Source: DATFVA01 sp963745945 (GTDB lineage: Bacteria; Bacteroidota; Ignavibacteria; Ignavibacteriales; Ignavibacteriaceae). Taken from it: DNA of 64,000 nt. Position 1 is the stretch's first letter, and every line of letters begins with the position of its first letter. The notes under the pieces are model-generated. The model was given only the letters and a program-made list of their open reading frames with translations. It was not told the origin of the DNA and did no database searches. Shown here in pieces: positions 8,896 through 17,478 of the stretch. The stretch is from NCBI GenBank assembly GCA_963745945.1, contig CAVUZG010000005.1:1-64000 (forward strand). Reading direction: 5' to 3'. Both the position numbers and the translations under genes were made by a program.

Positions 8896-9996
8896 ATGAG
8901 CATAGAAGAATTTAAAAATAAATTCGGCATCATTAGTTCTGCCAGGGAAATAAATGACCTTGTAGATATAACTATGCAGGTTGCTAAGTCAGATATTTCT
9001 GTTTTGATTTATGGTGAAAGCGGTGTTGGCAAAGAAGTATTTGCCCGTTCAATACACGGGTACAGTAAAAGAGCTGATAAACAGCTGGTAAGCGTAAATT
9101 GTGGTGCAATTCCCGAAGGTATTCTGGAGAGCGAATTGTTCGGACATAAAAAGGGCTCATTTACTGGAGCAGTTGAAACGAGAAAAGGGTATTTTGAAAT
9201 TGCTGATGGAGGGACACTGTTTTTGGATGAAATTGCAGAGATGCCGCTTCAGACTCAGGTTAAACTGCTTCGTGCAATTGAAACAAATGAGTTTATGAAA
9301 ATAGGTGCAGAATCGGTGACAAAGGTTGACGTGAGAATTATTGCAGCTACTAATAAAGATTTGCAGAGAGAAGTTGATACAAAACGTTTCAGGGAGGATT
9401 TATATTTTAGGTTAAAAGCAGTTTCGTTGAATATTCCTCCATTGCGAAAAAGAAAAGTTGATATTGAAGAATTATCAAAATATTTTGTAAAGTCTTACTC
9501 GGAATTAAATGGGTTCAGTCCTAGACCAATCACAGATGAAGCAATGGAATTGTTAAAAAACTATCCCTGGCCGGGAAACGTGCGTGAATTGAAAAATACT
9601 ATTGAAACTGCCGTTACTCTAAACAGGAATAATGTACTTGATTCTTCATCTTTTGTACCACTTATTCATCCCCCGATAGTAGAAGACGCACCTCCCAGAA
9701 ATCTCCCTATTTTTGTTAAACGCACCCCGGAAGAAGTGGATAGGGAACTCTTATACCGGGCTTTATTTGAAATTAAAAAAGATCTTATTGAGTTAAAGGA
9801 CTTAGTTAACAACAGGCAGGATGAGGTGTATTCTCAGAATAACAACTCTCACGAAGTAATCCCGCTTGATGAAATGGAAAAAGAAGCTATAAAAAATGCT
9901 CTGGACAAAACACGCGGTAATAAAAGAAATGCGGCTAAAATGCTCAAGATAAGCGAAAGAACTCTTTACAGAAAAATAAAAGAATATGATATTTGA
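8896..9996 (+). CDS. Sigma-54 dependent transcriptional activator without a sensor domain
   Basis: 366 residues. The AAA+ domain starts almost at once: Walker A GESGVGKE near residue 40, then the sigma-54 contact loop as ESELFGHKKGSFTGA, Walker B GGTLFLDEI, and WPGNVREL near 228. A linker leads to a C-terminal Fis-type helix-turn-helix (RNAAKMLKISERTLYRKIKE). There is no receiver, GAF or PAS domain, so activity must be controlled in trans, as for PspF. The loop reads GSFTGA rather than GAFTGA. Its end overlaps the lptE-like gene by 11 bp. Targets are unknown. Confidence 0.93.
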   Translation: MSIEEFKNKFGIISSAREINDLVDITMQVAKSDISVLIYGESGVGKEVFARSIHGYSKRADKQLVSVNCGAIPEGILESELFGHKKGSFTGAVETRKGYFEIADGGTLFLDEIAEMPLQTQVKLLRAIETNEFMKIGAESVTKVDVRIIAATNKDLQREVDTKRFREDLYFRLKAVSLNIPPLRKRKVDIEELSKYFVKSYSELNGFSPRPITDEAMELLKNYPWPGNVRELKNTIETAVTLNRNNVLDSSSFVPLIHPPIVEDAPPRNLPIFVKRTPEEVDRELLYRALFEIKKDLIELKDLVNNRQDEVYSQNNNSHEVIPLDEMEKEAIKNALDKTRGNKRNAAKMLKISERTLYRKIKEYDI

Positions 9997-10549
9997 CCGC
10001 TTTTATCATAAAAAAACAGCTAACTTTAACCATGTGAATTTTATCTCAACCAAAATAATTTTCTTGTTTATCATCACCGGCCTAATTAATTTTGGAGGGT
10101 GCTGTTTGTACTCATTTACCGGTGCATCAGTACCGCAGCATCTTAAAACTATTGCCATACCAATTGCAGAAGATAGAAGTGGGTCTGGTGAACCTGGATT
10201 AAAAGAGCTTTTAACGGATCAGCTTGTTCAAAAATTTATAAACGATAATACTTTACAGGTTACTGAAAAAGTTAACGCTGACGCATTGCTTGAATGTGTC
10301 CTTTTACCCTTAAGTGATGCTCCTGCTGTTGTTTCATCAGGTGAAACTGTTGAAGCCAGAAGGATAACCATTAATGTTCAGGTGACATATAAAGATCTCG
10401 TAAAGCGAAAAACTATTTTTGATAAAAAATTCTCTAATTATGGTGACTATCCTTCAGGTGGAAGTAGTAATGAAAGAAAAACTGCTATAGAAACAGCAAT
10501 AGATAAAATAACAGAAGATATCTTGTTAGACACAGTTTCGGGTTGGTAA
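9986..10549 (+). CDS. lptE: LptE-like LPS assembly lipoprotein
   Basis: 187 residues from ATG 9986, overlapping the activator gene by 11 bp. A GTG at 10034 would give a more normal lipoprotein signal (ISTKIIFLFIITGLINFGGC, with the lipidated Cys in the GGCC region). The mature part has the FCB-type LptE pattern: YSFTGASVPQHLKTIAIPI, a strand-helix segment LLTDQLVQKFINDNTLQV, and later VQVTYKD. LptE plugs the LptD barrel in the outer membrane during LPS insertion. LptD itself is not in this window. The family is inferred from the overall pattern, since LptE sequences diverge widely. Confidence 0.8.
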   Translation: MIFDRFYHKKTANFNHVNFISTKIIFLFIITGLINFGGCCLYSFTGASVPQHLKTIAIPIAEDRSGSGEPGLKELLTDQLVQKFINDNTLQVTEKVNADALLECVLLPLSDAPAVVSSGETVEARRITINVQVTYKDLVKRKTIFDKKFSNYGDYPSGGSSNERKTAIETAIDKITEDILLDTVSGW

Positions 10550-10570
10550 TTTTAATAAAAGGCTAAAAAA

Positions 10571-12022
10571 ATGGATGATGTAGTTCTTATTGGTTACTTT
10601 GTTTCCTTGTTTATTCTTTTCGTTTTCGGTTGTCATGGTTTTATTATGATGTATTATCATAAAAAATACCGCAACGTTAAACACACTCCAAATACAATTG
10701 AAAATTTAGATTCCAAGGTTACCATTCAACTTCCTTTATACAATGAACTTTACGTTGTTGAGAGATTGGTTAATGCTGTTTGCGAAATAGACTATCCAAA
10801 GGATCAACTGGAAATTCAGGTACTCGATGATTCAACTGATGAGACCACTTCTATAGTTGCGAGAATTGTAAAGGAAAAGCAGGATGATGGATTTGATATA
10901 AAACATATAAGAAGAGGAACACGTGAAGGATATAAAGCAGGTGCTTTAAAGGAAGGATTGAAAACTGCAAGTGGAGAATATATAGCTATATTTGATGCCG
11001 ATTTTATTCCTCACAAAAATTTTATAAAGAAAACCCTGTCGTTTTTCTCAGATGAAAAAGTCGGGATGGTTCAAACACGATGGGAGCATATTAACGGTGA
11101 TTATTCAATCCTTACCAAAGCGCAGGCACTTGCACTCGATGGCCATTTTGTAATTGAACAGACTGTAAGAAATAAAGCCGGCTTTTTTATTAACTTTAAT
11201 GGTACAGGCGGTGTATGGAGAAGATCGTGTATTGAAGATGCCGGCAACTGGTGTGCCGATACATTAACTGAAGATCTTGATCTGAGCTATCGTGCGCAGC
11301 TTAACGGGTGGCGTTTTGTTTTCCTTAAAGATTTTACTTCTCCAGCAGAATTACCATCGGAAATAAACGCTCTTAAAACTCAACAGTTCAGATGGACAAA
11401 AGGAGCTATAGAAACAGCTAAAAAAATTCTTCCGCTGGTATGGAAATCAAAAATTCCGCTCAGAGTAAAGCTACAATCGACTTTTCATCTTACGAACAAT
11501 CTTGTTTTTCCATTTATACTTTTAGCTGCTATTTTGAATGTTCCTTTAATCTTTATTAAAAACAGCGGTTCACATGAAGCTTACTTTGCCATTCTTTCAT
11601 TATTTGTTCTCGCGTTCGTAAGTTCATTTCTTTTTTATCTTTATTCACAAAAAGATATAAGAACGGACTGGAGAAAGAAAATTGTTTTATTTCCATTATT
11701 TATGGCTGGAAGTATGGGCTTTGCTGTAAACAATTCACGTGCTGTTATTGAAGGTTTACTGAACAGGAAAAGTGAATTCGTACGTACACCAAAATTTAAA
11801 GTAGTTTCAGAACGGGATACGTGGATGGGTAAAAAATACTTATCAAAGAAACTCGGATTTTCTGTTTATGTTGAAGCGATTATGGCAATTTATTGCCTGG
11901 TTGGAATTGCATCATCAATTTACTTCCTTGAGATAGCTGCATTGCCATTTCAGATTTTATTTTTTATAGGATTCTCGTTCGTTGCTGTTACTTCAATAAA
12001 ACATGCATACGCAAAGGCCTAA
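10571..12022 (+). CDS. Membrane glycosyltransferase family 2 (cellulose synthase-like)
   Basis: 483 residues. An N-terminal TM helix (about 5-27) precedes a GT2 catalytic domain: LPLYNELYVVERL, the first Asp site in LDDSTDET, the DxD site IFDADFIP, TEDLDLSYRAQLNGW, and the QxxRW motif as QQFRWTKGA. Four or more TM helices follow (about 310-475). This layout is that of processive or lipid-linked beta-glycosyltransferases acting at the inner membrane. Lack of a PilZ domain or a bcsB gene nearby argues against true cellulose synthase. It follows lptE by 21 bp and is followed by a TPR gene 5 bp on, suggesting one envelope operon. Confidence 0.88.
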   Translation: MDDVVLIGYFVSLFILFVFGCHGFIMMYYHKKYRNVKHTPNTIENLDSKVTIQLPLYNELYVVERLVNAVCEIDYPKDQLEIQVLDDSTDETTSIVARIVKEKQDDGFDIKHIRRGTREGYKAGALKEGLKTASGEYIAIFDADFIPHKNFIKKTLSFFSDEKVGMVQTRWEHINGDYSILTKAQALALDGHFVIEQTVRNKAGFFINFNGTGGVWRRSCIEDAGNWCADTLTEDLDLSYRAQLNGWRFVFLKDFTSPAELPSEINALKTQQFRWTKGAIETAKKILPLVWKSKIPLRVKLQSTFHLTNNLVFPFILLAAILNVPLIFIKNSGSHEAYFAILSLFVLAFVSSFLFYLYSQKDIRTDWRKKIVLFPLFMAGSMGFAVNNSRAVIEGLLNRKSEFVRTPKFKVVSERDTWMGKKYLSKKLGFSVYVEAIMAIYCLVGIASSIYFLEIAALPFQILFFIGFSFVAVTSIKHAYAKA

Positions 12023-12027
12023 AGGTT

Positions 12028-12657
12028 TTGAATAAATCATTTTCACAGGCATTCAGCGATAAAGTAAATCTTATATATGAGTATGATAAACAATCACCAT
12101 TGTTCGTTCGCGTTGCCGGTAGTGAAATCGAAAAAAATAATGTTGAGAGGGCTATTGAAATTTTGAATGAAGGGTTAGCTATTTATCCAAATTATCCTGT
12201 TGCTCACATTCTTTTGGGAAAAGCTTTAATGCTTCAGGGGAAATACAAAGAAGCACTGGATTCCTATCGCAAAGGCAGTGAGCTTGTTAATTCGGAAAAA
12301 GTTTACAATTACTATCTGCACGAAGTTGAAACACTGAAAAAACAAAGATCATTTTTTGAATCCTCTCACAAACCCGGATTTATTGCTTCAGAAGAAAATA
12401 TTCCTGGCGAAAGCAAAAAGATAAGTCTTGAAAATGAATTGACTTCCTTTGATTTAATGGATGAAGAGAAAGAAAAATCTTTTTCTTCAAAAAGCGGGAG
12501 TGATTCTATCGTATCTGAAACTCTTGCAAATATTTACGTAACACAGGGAGAATTCAGAGAAGCTATAACGATCTTTGAAAAACTGTTGAGTAAGAATCCT
12601 CAGAAAAAGGAATATTATTTGCAGAAGATTAAAGAAATAAAAGCAGAACTCGAATAG
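12028..12657 (+). CDS. TPR repeat protein
   Basis: 209 residues. TTG 12028 is the likely start, with AAAGG just upstream and only 5 bp after the glycosyltransferase stop. Two TPR motifs are clear at about residues 35-90 (VERAIEILNEGLAIYPNYPV, then AHILLGKALMLQGKYKEALD). A polar linker with acidic and Ser-rich stretches follows (about 115-165), then a last TPR-like unit (YVTQGEFREAITIFEKLL). There is no signal peptide, so it should be cytoplasmic, perhaps as a partner of the upstream glycosyltransferase. The partner is inferred only from gene order. Confidence 0.75.
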   Translation: MNKSFSQAFSDKVNLIYEYDKQSPLFVRVAGSEIEKNNVERAIEILNEGLAIYPNYPVAHILLGKALMLQGKYKEALDSYRKGSELVNSEKVYNYYLHEVETLKKQRSFFESSHKPGFIASEENIPGESKKISLENELTSFDLMDEEKEKSFSSKSGSDSIVSETLANIYVTQGEFREAITIFEKLLSKNPQKKEYYLQKIKEIKAELE

Positions 12658-12686
12658 ATCCGTTTCTCCCCGTCATAATCCTTCTT

Positions 12687-13298
12687 ATGAAATTATCAAA
12701 TTTTAATAAACTTAAAAGATCTTTTTATAAAAGAGATTTAATTACCGTAGCAAAAGAGTTACTCGGAAAAATTCTTGTTAAAACAGATGGGAAAGAAGTG
12801 TTAGCAGGAATTATTGTGGAAGTTGAAGCGTATGATGGTAGAATTGATGAGGCTGCTCATACTTACAATGGTAGAACAAAGAGAAATGAAATAATGTTTA
12901 ATGAAGGCGGCTATTTTTACGTCTACTTTACATATGGGGCACATTTCTGTTGTAATATTGTAACCGGCGAAAAGGGATATGGAACCGCAGTTTTAATTCG
13001 GGCAGTTGAACCTGTTCAGGGAATTGAACAAATGTCTTTAAATCGTTTTGGAAGAAATTTGGTTAATGAAAGAGAAAAATATAACTTGACCAGCGGACCC
13101 GGAAAAGTTTGCCAGGCATTCAAAATCAACCGGGAATATTACGGAGAGGATCTGACTAAAGGAAGGATTTATCTTCTGAATCAAAGTAAACTTAGGGAAG
13201 ATAAAATTATTCAGACGACAAGAATTGGAATTAAAAAATCTGTAGAATTGAACTGGCGGTTTTATATTAAAGATAACCCGTTCGTTTCAAGGAAATGA
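12687..13298 (+). CDS. mpg: 3-methyladenine (alkyladenine) DNA glycosylase, AAG/MPG type
   Basis: 203 residues, normal for the bacterial AAG family. The catalytic region IIVEVEAYDG carries the Glu that activates water. DEAAHTYNGRTKRNEIMF and FYVYFTYGAHFCCNIV supply the DNA-intercalating and base-pocket residues, and AVLIRAVEP and LTSGPGKVCQAF complete the family pattern. The enzyme removes alkylated purines in base-excision repair. Its start is 29 bp after the TPR gene, and its stop overlaps the next gene's ATG (ATGA), so translation is probably coupled to the heptosyltransferase gene even though the functions are unrelated. Confidence 0.94.
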   Translation: MKLSNFNKLKRSFYKRDLITVAKELLGKILVKTDGKEVLAGIIVEVEAYDGRIDEAAHTYNGRTKRNEIMFNEGGYFYVYFTYGAHFCCNIVTGEKGYGTAVLIRAVEPVQGIEQMSLNRFGRNLVNEREKYNLTSGPGKVCQAFKINREYYGEDLTKGRIYLLNQSKLREDKIIQTTRIGIKKSVELNWRFYIKDNPFVSRK

Positions 13299-14344
13299 TT
13301 AAACCTAAAAATTTATTAATTGTCAGAACTGACCGGATCGGCGATGTCGTTCTTTCGCTTCCACTTGCCACGATAATAAAAAATTACCTGCCTGATTGTA
13401 AAATCACCTTTCTGGTTCGCGATTACACCAGAGCTCTTGTCGAAAATCATCCTTATATCGATAATGTAATCATCCTGAGAGAAGAGAATAAAAAAATCCC
13501 CCTGGCAAAAAATGTAAAAAACATTTCAAAATATAATTTTGATTCTGCAGTAATTGTTTATCCCACTTTTTTAACATCTCTTATTATTTTTCTTAGTAGA
13601 ATTAAACAAAGAATCGGAACAGGTTACCGGTGGTATTCATTTCTTTTTAATCAGAAAGTTTATGAGCATAGAAAATTTGCCGAAAAACATGAACTTGAGT
13701 ACAATGTAAATCTGCTTTCAAAATTCGGAATTAATGAAGATGTAAAACCCGGCAAAATTAATTTCAATCTTAAACCCGATCCTGTAAGTTTAAAAAAAAT
13801 TGAACAATTACTTTCGGGAACAGAAATAAATATTAATGAACCAATCATTATAATTCATCCCGGAAGCGGCGGAAGTTCTGTTGATCTTCCGCATGAAAAG
13901 TTTAAAACATTGGTGGAGAAAATATCTGGTGAATTAACAAATAATATAATCCTGACAGGAAATGAATCTGAAAAAGAACTCTGTGAAAATCTTAAAACTA
14001 ACAAGAGTATATTAAACCTTGCAGGTAAATTGGACTTATCTGGAATTATTGCATTAATCAGTAAATCCTCAATTTTTATAGCAAATTCAACAGGTCCAAT
14101 TCATATTGCAGCTGCTCTGGGGAAATATACAATCGGATTTTATCCCAAAATTCCTGCTTGTTCTCCGCAGAGATGGGGACCTTATACAGATAAGAAAGTT
14201 ATTTTTTCGCCCAATTTAGAATGTTTCAATTGTACCAGGGAACAGTGTAATAAGCTGGATTGTATGAACAGTATTGAAGTGACGGACATCTTTTATGAAA
14301 TAGAAAAAATTTATAAGTTTATCCAAGCCGAACGGAGAAAATAG
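13295..14344 (+). CDS. Glycosyltransferase family 9 (heptosyltransferase-like)
   Basis: 349 residues with the two Rossmann-like halves of GT9. N-terminal LLIVRTDRIGDVVLSLPLAT (about 7-26), then IIIHPGSGGSS near residue 188 and the nucleotide-sugar pocket IANSTGPIHIAAALGK near 260. Near the C-terminus lies a cysteine cluster (ECFNCTREQCNKLDC) seen in a subset of the family. GT9 enzymes add heptose or related sugars to the LPS core. A second GT9 gene starts at 63.6 kb. The ATG overlaps the glycosylase stop by 4 bp, and the next gene follows directly. Confidence 0.9.
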   Translation: MIKPKNLLIVRTDRIGDVVLSLPLATIIKNYLPDCKITFLVRDYTRALVENHPYIDNVIILREENKKIPLAKNVKNISKYNFDSAVIVYPTFLTSLIIFLSRIKQRIGTGYRWYSFLFNQKVYEHRKFAEKHELEYNVNLLSKFGINEDVKPGKINFNLKPDPVSLKKIEQLLSGTEININEPIIIIHPGSGGSSVDLPHEKFKTLVEKISGELTNNIILTGNESEKELCENLKTNKSILNLAGKLDLSGIIALISKSSIFIANSTGPIHIAAALGKYTIGFYPKIPACSPQRWGPYTDKKVIFSPNLECFNCTREQCNKLDCMNSIEVTDIFYEIEKIYKFIQAERRK

Positions 14345-15145
14345 ATGCTTAAAAAATATTTGTCATTCTTATTGTTATTGCCTGCCATCTCATTGGCTAA
14401 TTATAGTAATATTGATTCTACCGGAAGTGATCCGGAATTCAGGACATTAGAAAACAATGCATTTCAGGTTGGTGAAAAATTAACTTTTGATGTGAAGTAT
14501 GGGTTTGTTACTGCAGGAGTTGCAACTATGGAAATTCCGCAAATGAGACGAATTTCCGGTAGAGAAGCTTATCATGTTACTTTTGAAGTTAATTCAGTTC
14601 CAAGTTTTGACTGGATTTACAAAGTAAGAGACCGCTATGAAACATACATCGATAAACAGGGTTTGTTTCCCTGGAGATTTGAACAGCATATAAGAGAAGG
14701 TGGTTACAGCAGAGATTTTTCGGCATTCTTTGATCAAAGACGGGGAAAAGCTAAAACAAGTGAAGGTGAGTACGAAATACCTAAATATGTGAATGATATT
14801 GTCTCTGCATTTTATCTTGCCCGTACATTCGATTATTCAAAAATGAAAATAAATGACAGAATTCATCTTAAGAATTTTTATAAAGATAAGGTTTATGATC
14901 TTGATGTAAGATATCTTGGGAAAGAAACTATTGATGTATCTGCTGGTAAGTTCGACTGTATCGTGGTTGAACCACTAGTTCAGGAGGGCGGACTTTTTAA
15001 AAGTGAGGGAAGCATAGTTGTCTGGCTTACAGATGATGCATGCAAATTACCGGTTAAAGTTAAAACAAAAGTGGTTATTGGTTCAATAGATGCAGAGCTA
15101 ACCGGTTACGAAGGACTGAAAGGGAAGTTAACTTCTAAACATTAA
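14345..15145 (+). CDS. Periplasmic DUF3108 protein
   Basis: 266 residues, starting at the base right after the GT9 stop. Signal peptide at 1-18 (LPAISLA). The mature part matches DUF3108: FQVGEKLTFDVKYGFVTAGVA at about 41-61, then MEIPQ, HVTFEVNSVPSFDWIYKVRD, and the C-terminal GSIVVWLTDDACKLPVKV. The fold is a beta-rich cylinder found in secreted proteins of Gram-negatives. Function is unknown. In this group it commonly sits near LPS or lipid genes, as here. Confidence 0.85.
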   Translation: MLKKYLSFLLLLPAISLANYSNIDSTGSDPEFRTLENNAFQVGEKLTFDVKYGFVTAGVATMEIPQMRRISGREAYHVTFEVNSVPSFDWIYKVRDRYETYIDKQGLFPWRFEQHIREGGYSRDFSAFFDQRRGKAKTSEGEYEIPKYVNDIVSAFYLARTFDYSKMKINDRIHLKNFYKDKVYDLDVRYLGKETIDVSAGKFDCIVVEPLVQEGGLFKSEGSIVVWLTDDACKLPVKVKTKVVIGSIDAELTGYEGLKGKLTSKH

Positions 15146-15152
15146 TAATAGT

Positions 15153-15608
15153 TTATTTTAATCTTACATCCAGGGGAATTTTTTGCGGTTCTGAAAATTT
15201 TAATTTTGAAAAATCAGAGTGAGAAGTATTGACAATGAAATTATAATCTGTTGAAAGAACAGAACTTTTAATTTTTAGCAAGGGGGATTTTTTTAGTCGG
15301 AACCATTTATTTCCATATTTCTGCGATAATGTTTTTTCTTTAATCCAGTTTTTTGTATAAAACGATTCAGGAACTTCACTTACTTTCAAATCATCAGAAT
15401 AAATTTCTGATTTTATAAAATGGAATCCTTCTCTTATAGTTTGAAATGAAACTGAATTTGCTTTCAATTCAAGAATGCACATCGCAAGTGAAAAACTGAA
15501 ATATAATACACTCTGTCCGGGTAAATGCCATCTTCCGGGAGTTGTTATTGCTCCGGTAGGGTCTAAGGGATTGTAAACATTCCGGCATATACGGTAAATA
15601 GTGAACAA
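15153..15608 (-). CDS. RES domain toxin of a RES-Xre toxin-antitoxin system
   Basis: 151 residues. It begins with YRICRNVYNPLDPTGA, then GRWHLPGQSVLYFSFSLAMCILEL (with the catalytic Arg and Glu of the RES triad), and ends with the family tail IVNTSHSDFSKLKF...LDVRL. RES toxins are ADP-ribosyltransferase-fold enzymes; known members degrade NAD+ or modify a target. The usual YTS segment reads YFS here. The start is TTG 15608, directly after the antitoxin TGA with no gap, so translation is coupled. A GTG nearby is an alternative. Confidence 0.88.
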   Translation of the reverse strand: MFTIYRICRNVYNPLDPTGAITTPGRWHLPGQSVLYFSFSLAMCILELKANSVSFQTIREGFHFIKSEIYSDDLKVSEVPESFYTKNWIKEKTLSQKYGNKWFRLKKSPLLKIKSSVLSTDYNFIVNTSHSDFSKLKFSEPQKIPLDVRLK

Positions 15609-15986
15609 TCAATAAATTCCGTACTCTATTTGATGCAACGCTTCTTCAACTTTTCTTCTGCCGGATTCTGTTTTTAAAAGACCAACAGGTTCTTTACCAT
15701 CCAGGGCTAAGACAGGTGTGTGCAGCCATTTATTCAGTTCATCATCTGAACCCAATACTTCTTTACCAAGCTCAAGTATAGATTCCAGAACTTTCAACCT
15801 GTCAATTTTTTGTTCTGATATTGTCATCGAACCTTGTTTTTTATTTGTCCACCTGGTTAGTGTTTTGGGGGTAACATCCAGCACCGCTGCCAGGTTATTA
15901 TAAGTAAGATCATATTTTTCATTTATCTCTTTTATCTTACTAATTTCTGAATTATACATATATGTTTCTGATTGTTTTTGAGTCAT
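15609..15986 (-). CDS. Xre/MbcA/ParS-type antitoxin of the RES-Xre system
   Basis: 125 residues. The N-terminal half holds a helix-turn-helix (YDLTYNNLAAVLDVTPKTLTRW). The C-terminal half is the toxin-binding domain formerly called DUF2384 (VLGSDDELNKWLHTPVLAL, GKEPVGLLKTESGRRKVEEA, LHQIEYGIY). It neutralises the RES toxin encoded directly downstream and should repress its own promoter through the helix-turn-helix. A palindrome sits 8 bp upstream of its start. The pair is oriented against its neighbours, which is usual for a mobile toxin-antitoxin module. Confidence 0.9.
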   Translation of the reverse strand: MTQKQSETYMYNSEISKIKEINEKYDLTYNNLAAVLDVTPKTLTRWTNKKQGSMTISEQKIDRLKVLESILELGKEVLGSDDELNKWLHTPVLALDGKEPVGLLKTESGRRKVEEALHQIEYGIY

Positions 15987-15994
15987 TGGAAATA

Positions 15995-16014
15995 TGTCCT
16001 TTCATTACAGGACA
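15995..16014. promoter_or_regulatory. Putative operator of the RES-Xre operon
   Basis: An exact 6-bp inverted repeat, TGTCCT-N8-AGGACA, lies 9-28 bp upstream of the antitoxin start. Xre-type antitoxins bind palindromes in this position to autoregulate. The site is seen directly; its use as an operator is inference. It may also influence the divergent CPBP protease gene, whose start is 109 bp away. Confidence 0.55.
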
Positions 16015-16122
16015 AATGTACCATTTATTTTTTGAACTTTCAACCCTTTTTTTTCTGACAAATGGTTGTACGCACAGCTGTTTTTAGGAAAATCATTCCC
16101 AATTATTTATTTTTCATTAATT

Positions 16123-17106
16123 ATGGAAGAATTTAATTCCCAGCAGGATCCTCCCAGTGAAGATCCCGAAAAAAATAAAAACAATGACAATATTGCTCCG
16201 GATGATTCCCCGGGAGGAATTCAACCCCAGATATCTCCCATTGCAGCAGCATTTATTGGATTAATCGGTGGATTTATTCTTTACCAGGTTATTGGCGGTG
16301 TTATAACTCTCCTTATTTTTGGGATGAATATTGAATCTGCCCCTGTTAATTCGGTAAGGTTGATGACCATGGCCGGGCAGATTTTATTTATCCTTTTACC
16401 TGCGCTGTTATTTTCAAAATGGTTTTATATTGATATTTCTGCTGTCATTCGTACGCGTGTTCCTTCTTGGAAAGAATTTGTTCTTTTCGGAATTGGAATT
16501 ATTATTCTTACACCTCTTCTTCAATATTTTATTACAATTCAAAATTACCTTATAGATATCTGGGCTGCCAATTCTTCCTTTATAAATTCAATTAAGTCAT
16601 CTCTTGACTCACTTAATGATCTTGTAGAAAAAACCTATGGTGATTTACTTTCTGCCCACAATATTTATGAAGGATTATTGGTTATTGCAGTTGTGGCTAT
16701 AGTTCCTGCAATTTGTGAAGAAACAATGTTCAGAGGGTTTATTCAAAAAAGTTTTGAACTAAGGATCAAACCGGTCCGGGCTGCTCTTATCACTGCAATT
16801 TTCTTTGGAATTTATCATTTTAATCCTTACGGAATGATTCCTTTAATCATTCTTGGATTTTATTTTGGGTTTGCTGCATATATGAGTAATTCTATCCTGG
16901 TTCCTATGAGTCTTCATTTTACGAATAATTTTATTGCAATAATGGTTTATTTTTTAGTTGGTAATGAGGATCTGATAAATTCAACGCCCGACAAAGACGT
17001 TGATATAAAATCAGCTATACTTATTATAATATTACTGACAATTCTTATGGCAGGATTAGTTAGTGCCATTAAGAAATACTATTCAAAACAGCAGATTACA
17101 ACATAA
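16123..17106 (+). CDS. CPBP family intramembrane metalloprotease
   Basis: 327 residues from ATG 16123; an in-frame TTG at 16066 would add 19 residues but is less likely. A Pro/Asp/Glu-rich cytoplasmic head (about 1-40) precedes roughly eight TM helices. The CPBP (CAAX protease/Rce1-like) motifs are in order: EETMFRGF, FGIYHFNPYG and HFTNNF, giving the paired Glu and the two catalytic His. Bacterial members act as membrane proteases, often on unknown targets. It is followed 9 bp later by the DUF2007 gene, with AAGGAGG at their junction. Confidence 0.9.
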   Translation: MEEFNSQQDPPSEDPEKNKNNDNIAPDDSPGGIQPQISPIAAAFIGLIGGFILYQVIGGVITLLIFGMNIESAPVNSVRLMTMAGQILFILLPALLFSKWFYIDISAVIRTRVPSWKEFVLFGIGIIILTPLLQYFITIQNYLIDIWAANSSFINSIKSSLDSLNDLVEKTYGDLLSAHNIYEGLLVIAVVAIVPAICEETMFRGFIQKSFELRIKPVRAALITAIFFGIYHFNPYGMIPLIILGFYFGFAAYMSNSILVPMSLHFTNNFIAIMVYFLVGNEDLINSTPDKDVDIKSAILIIILLTILMAGLVSAIKKYYSKQQITT

Positions 17107-17115
17107 GGAGGATTT

Positions 17116-17472
17116 ATGCCTGTATGCCCGAATTGTGAATATGAGTATGTTGAAGGAATAACCATTTGTCCCGACTGTGGTACCAGGTTGGTAGATGATA
17201 AATATTTTATTCCGCCTGAAGAATGGGATGAAAAAAACTGGCAGGTAGTTTATACTTCCGGTCAGGAATATGATGTTGAGATGTTGAGAGATAATCTTGA
17301 AAGTGCCGGAATAAAGACATCAATATTATCACAGAAGGATAGAAATTTTCCTGCACCGGGAGATTTTTCACTTGTAAAACTTTTTGTGAGAAAAGAAGAT
17401 GTTCAATCTGCTTTAAATTTTATTGAACAGGTTAAAAAAGAAGAAAACAGTGAAGAAGATGAGGAAGAATAA
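17116..17472 (+). CDS. Zinc-ribbon DUF2007 (putative signal transducing) protein
   Basis: 118 residues. It starts with a zinc ribbon: CPNC and CPDC (residues 4-7 and 18-21). A DUF2007 domain follows (about 45-105): WQVVYTSGQEYDVEMLRDNLESAG, then FSLVKLFVRKEDVQSALNFI. The tail is strongly acidic (ENSEEDEEE). DUF2007 resembles small ACT/PII-like folds and is listed as a putative signal transducer, but no ligand is established. Strong Shine-Dalgarno AAGGAGG upstream. Confidence 0.86.
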   Translation: MPVCPNCEYEYVEGITICPDCGTRLVDDKYFIPPEEWDEKNWQVVYTSGQEYDVEMLRDNLESAGIKTSILSQKDRNFPAPGDFSLVKLFVRKEDVQSALNFIEQVKKEENSEEDEEE

Positions 17473-17478
17473 ATCCTG

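Noticed and set aside
10571..12022. Cellulose synthase catalytic subunit
   Set aside because: No PilZ domain, and no bcsB, bcsC or bcsZ beside it; the general GT2 membrane glycosyltransferase call is safer.
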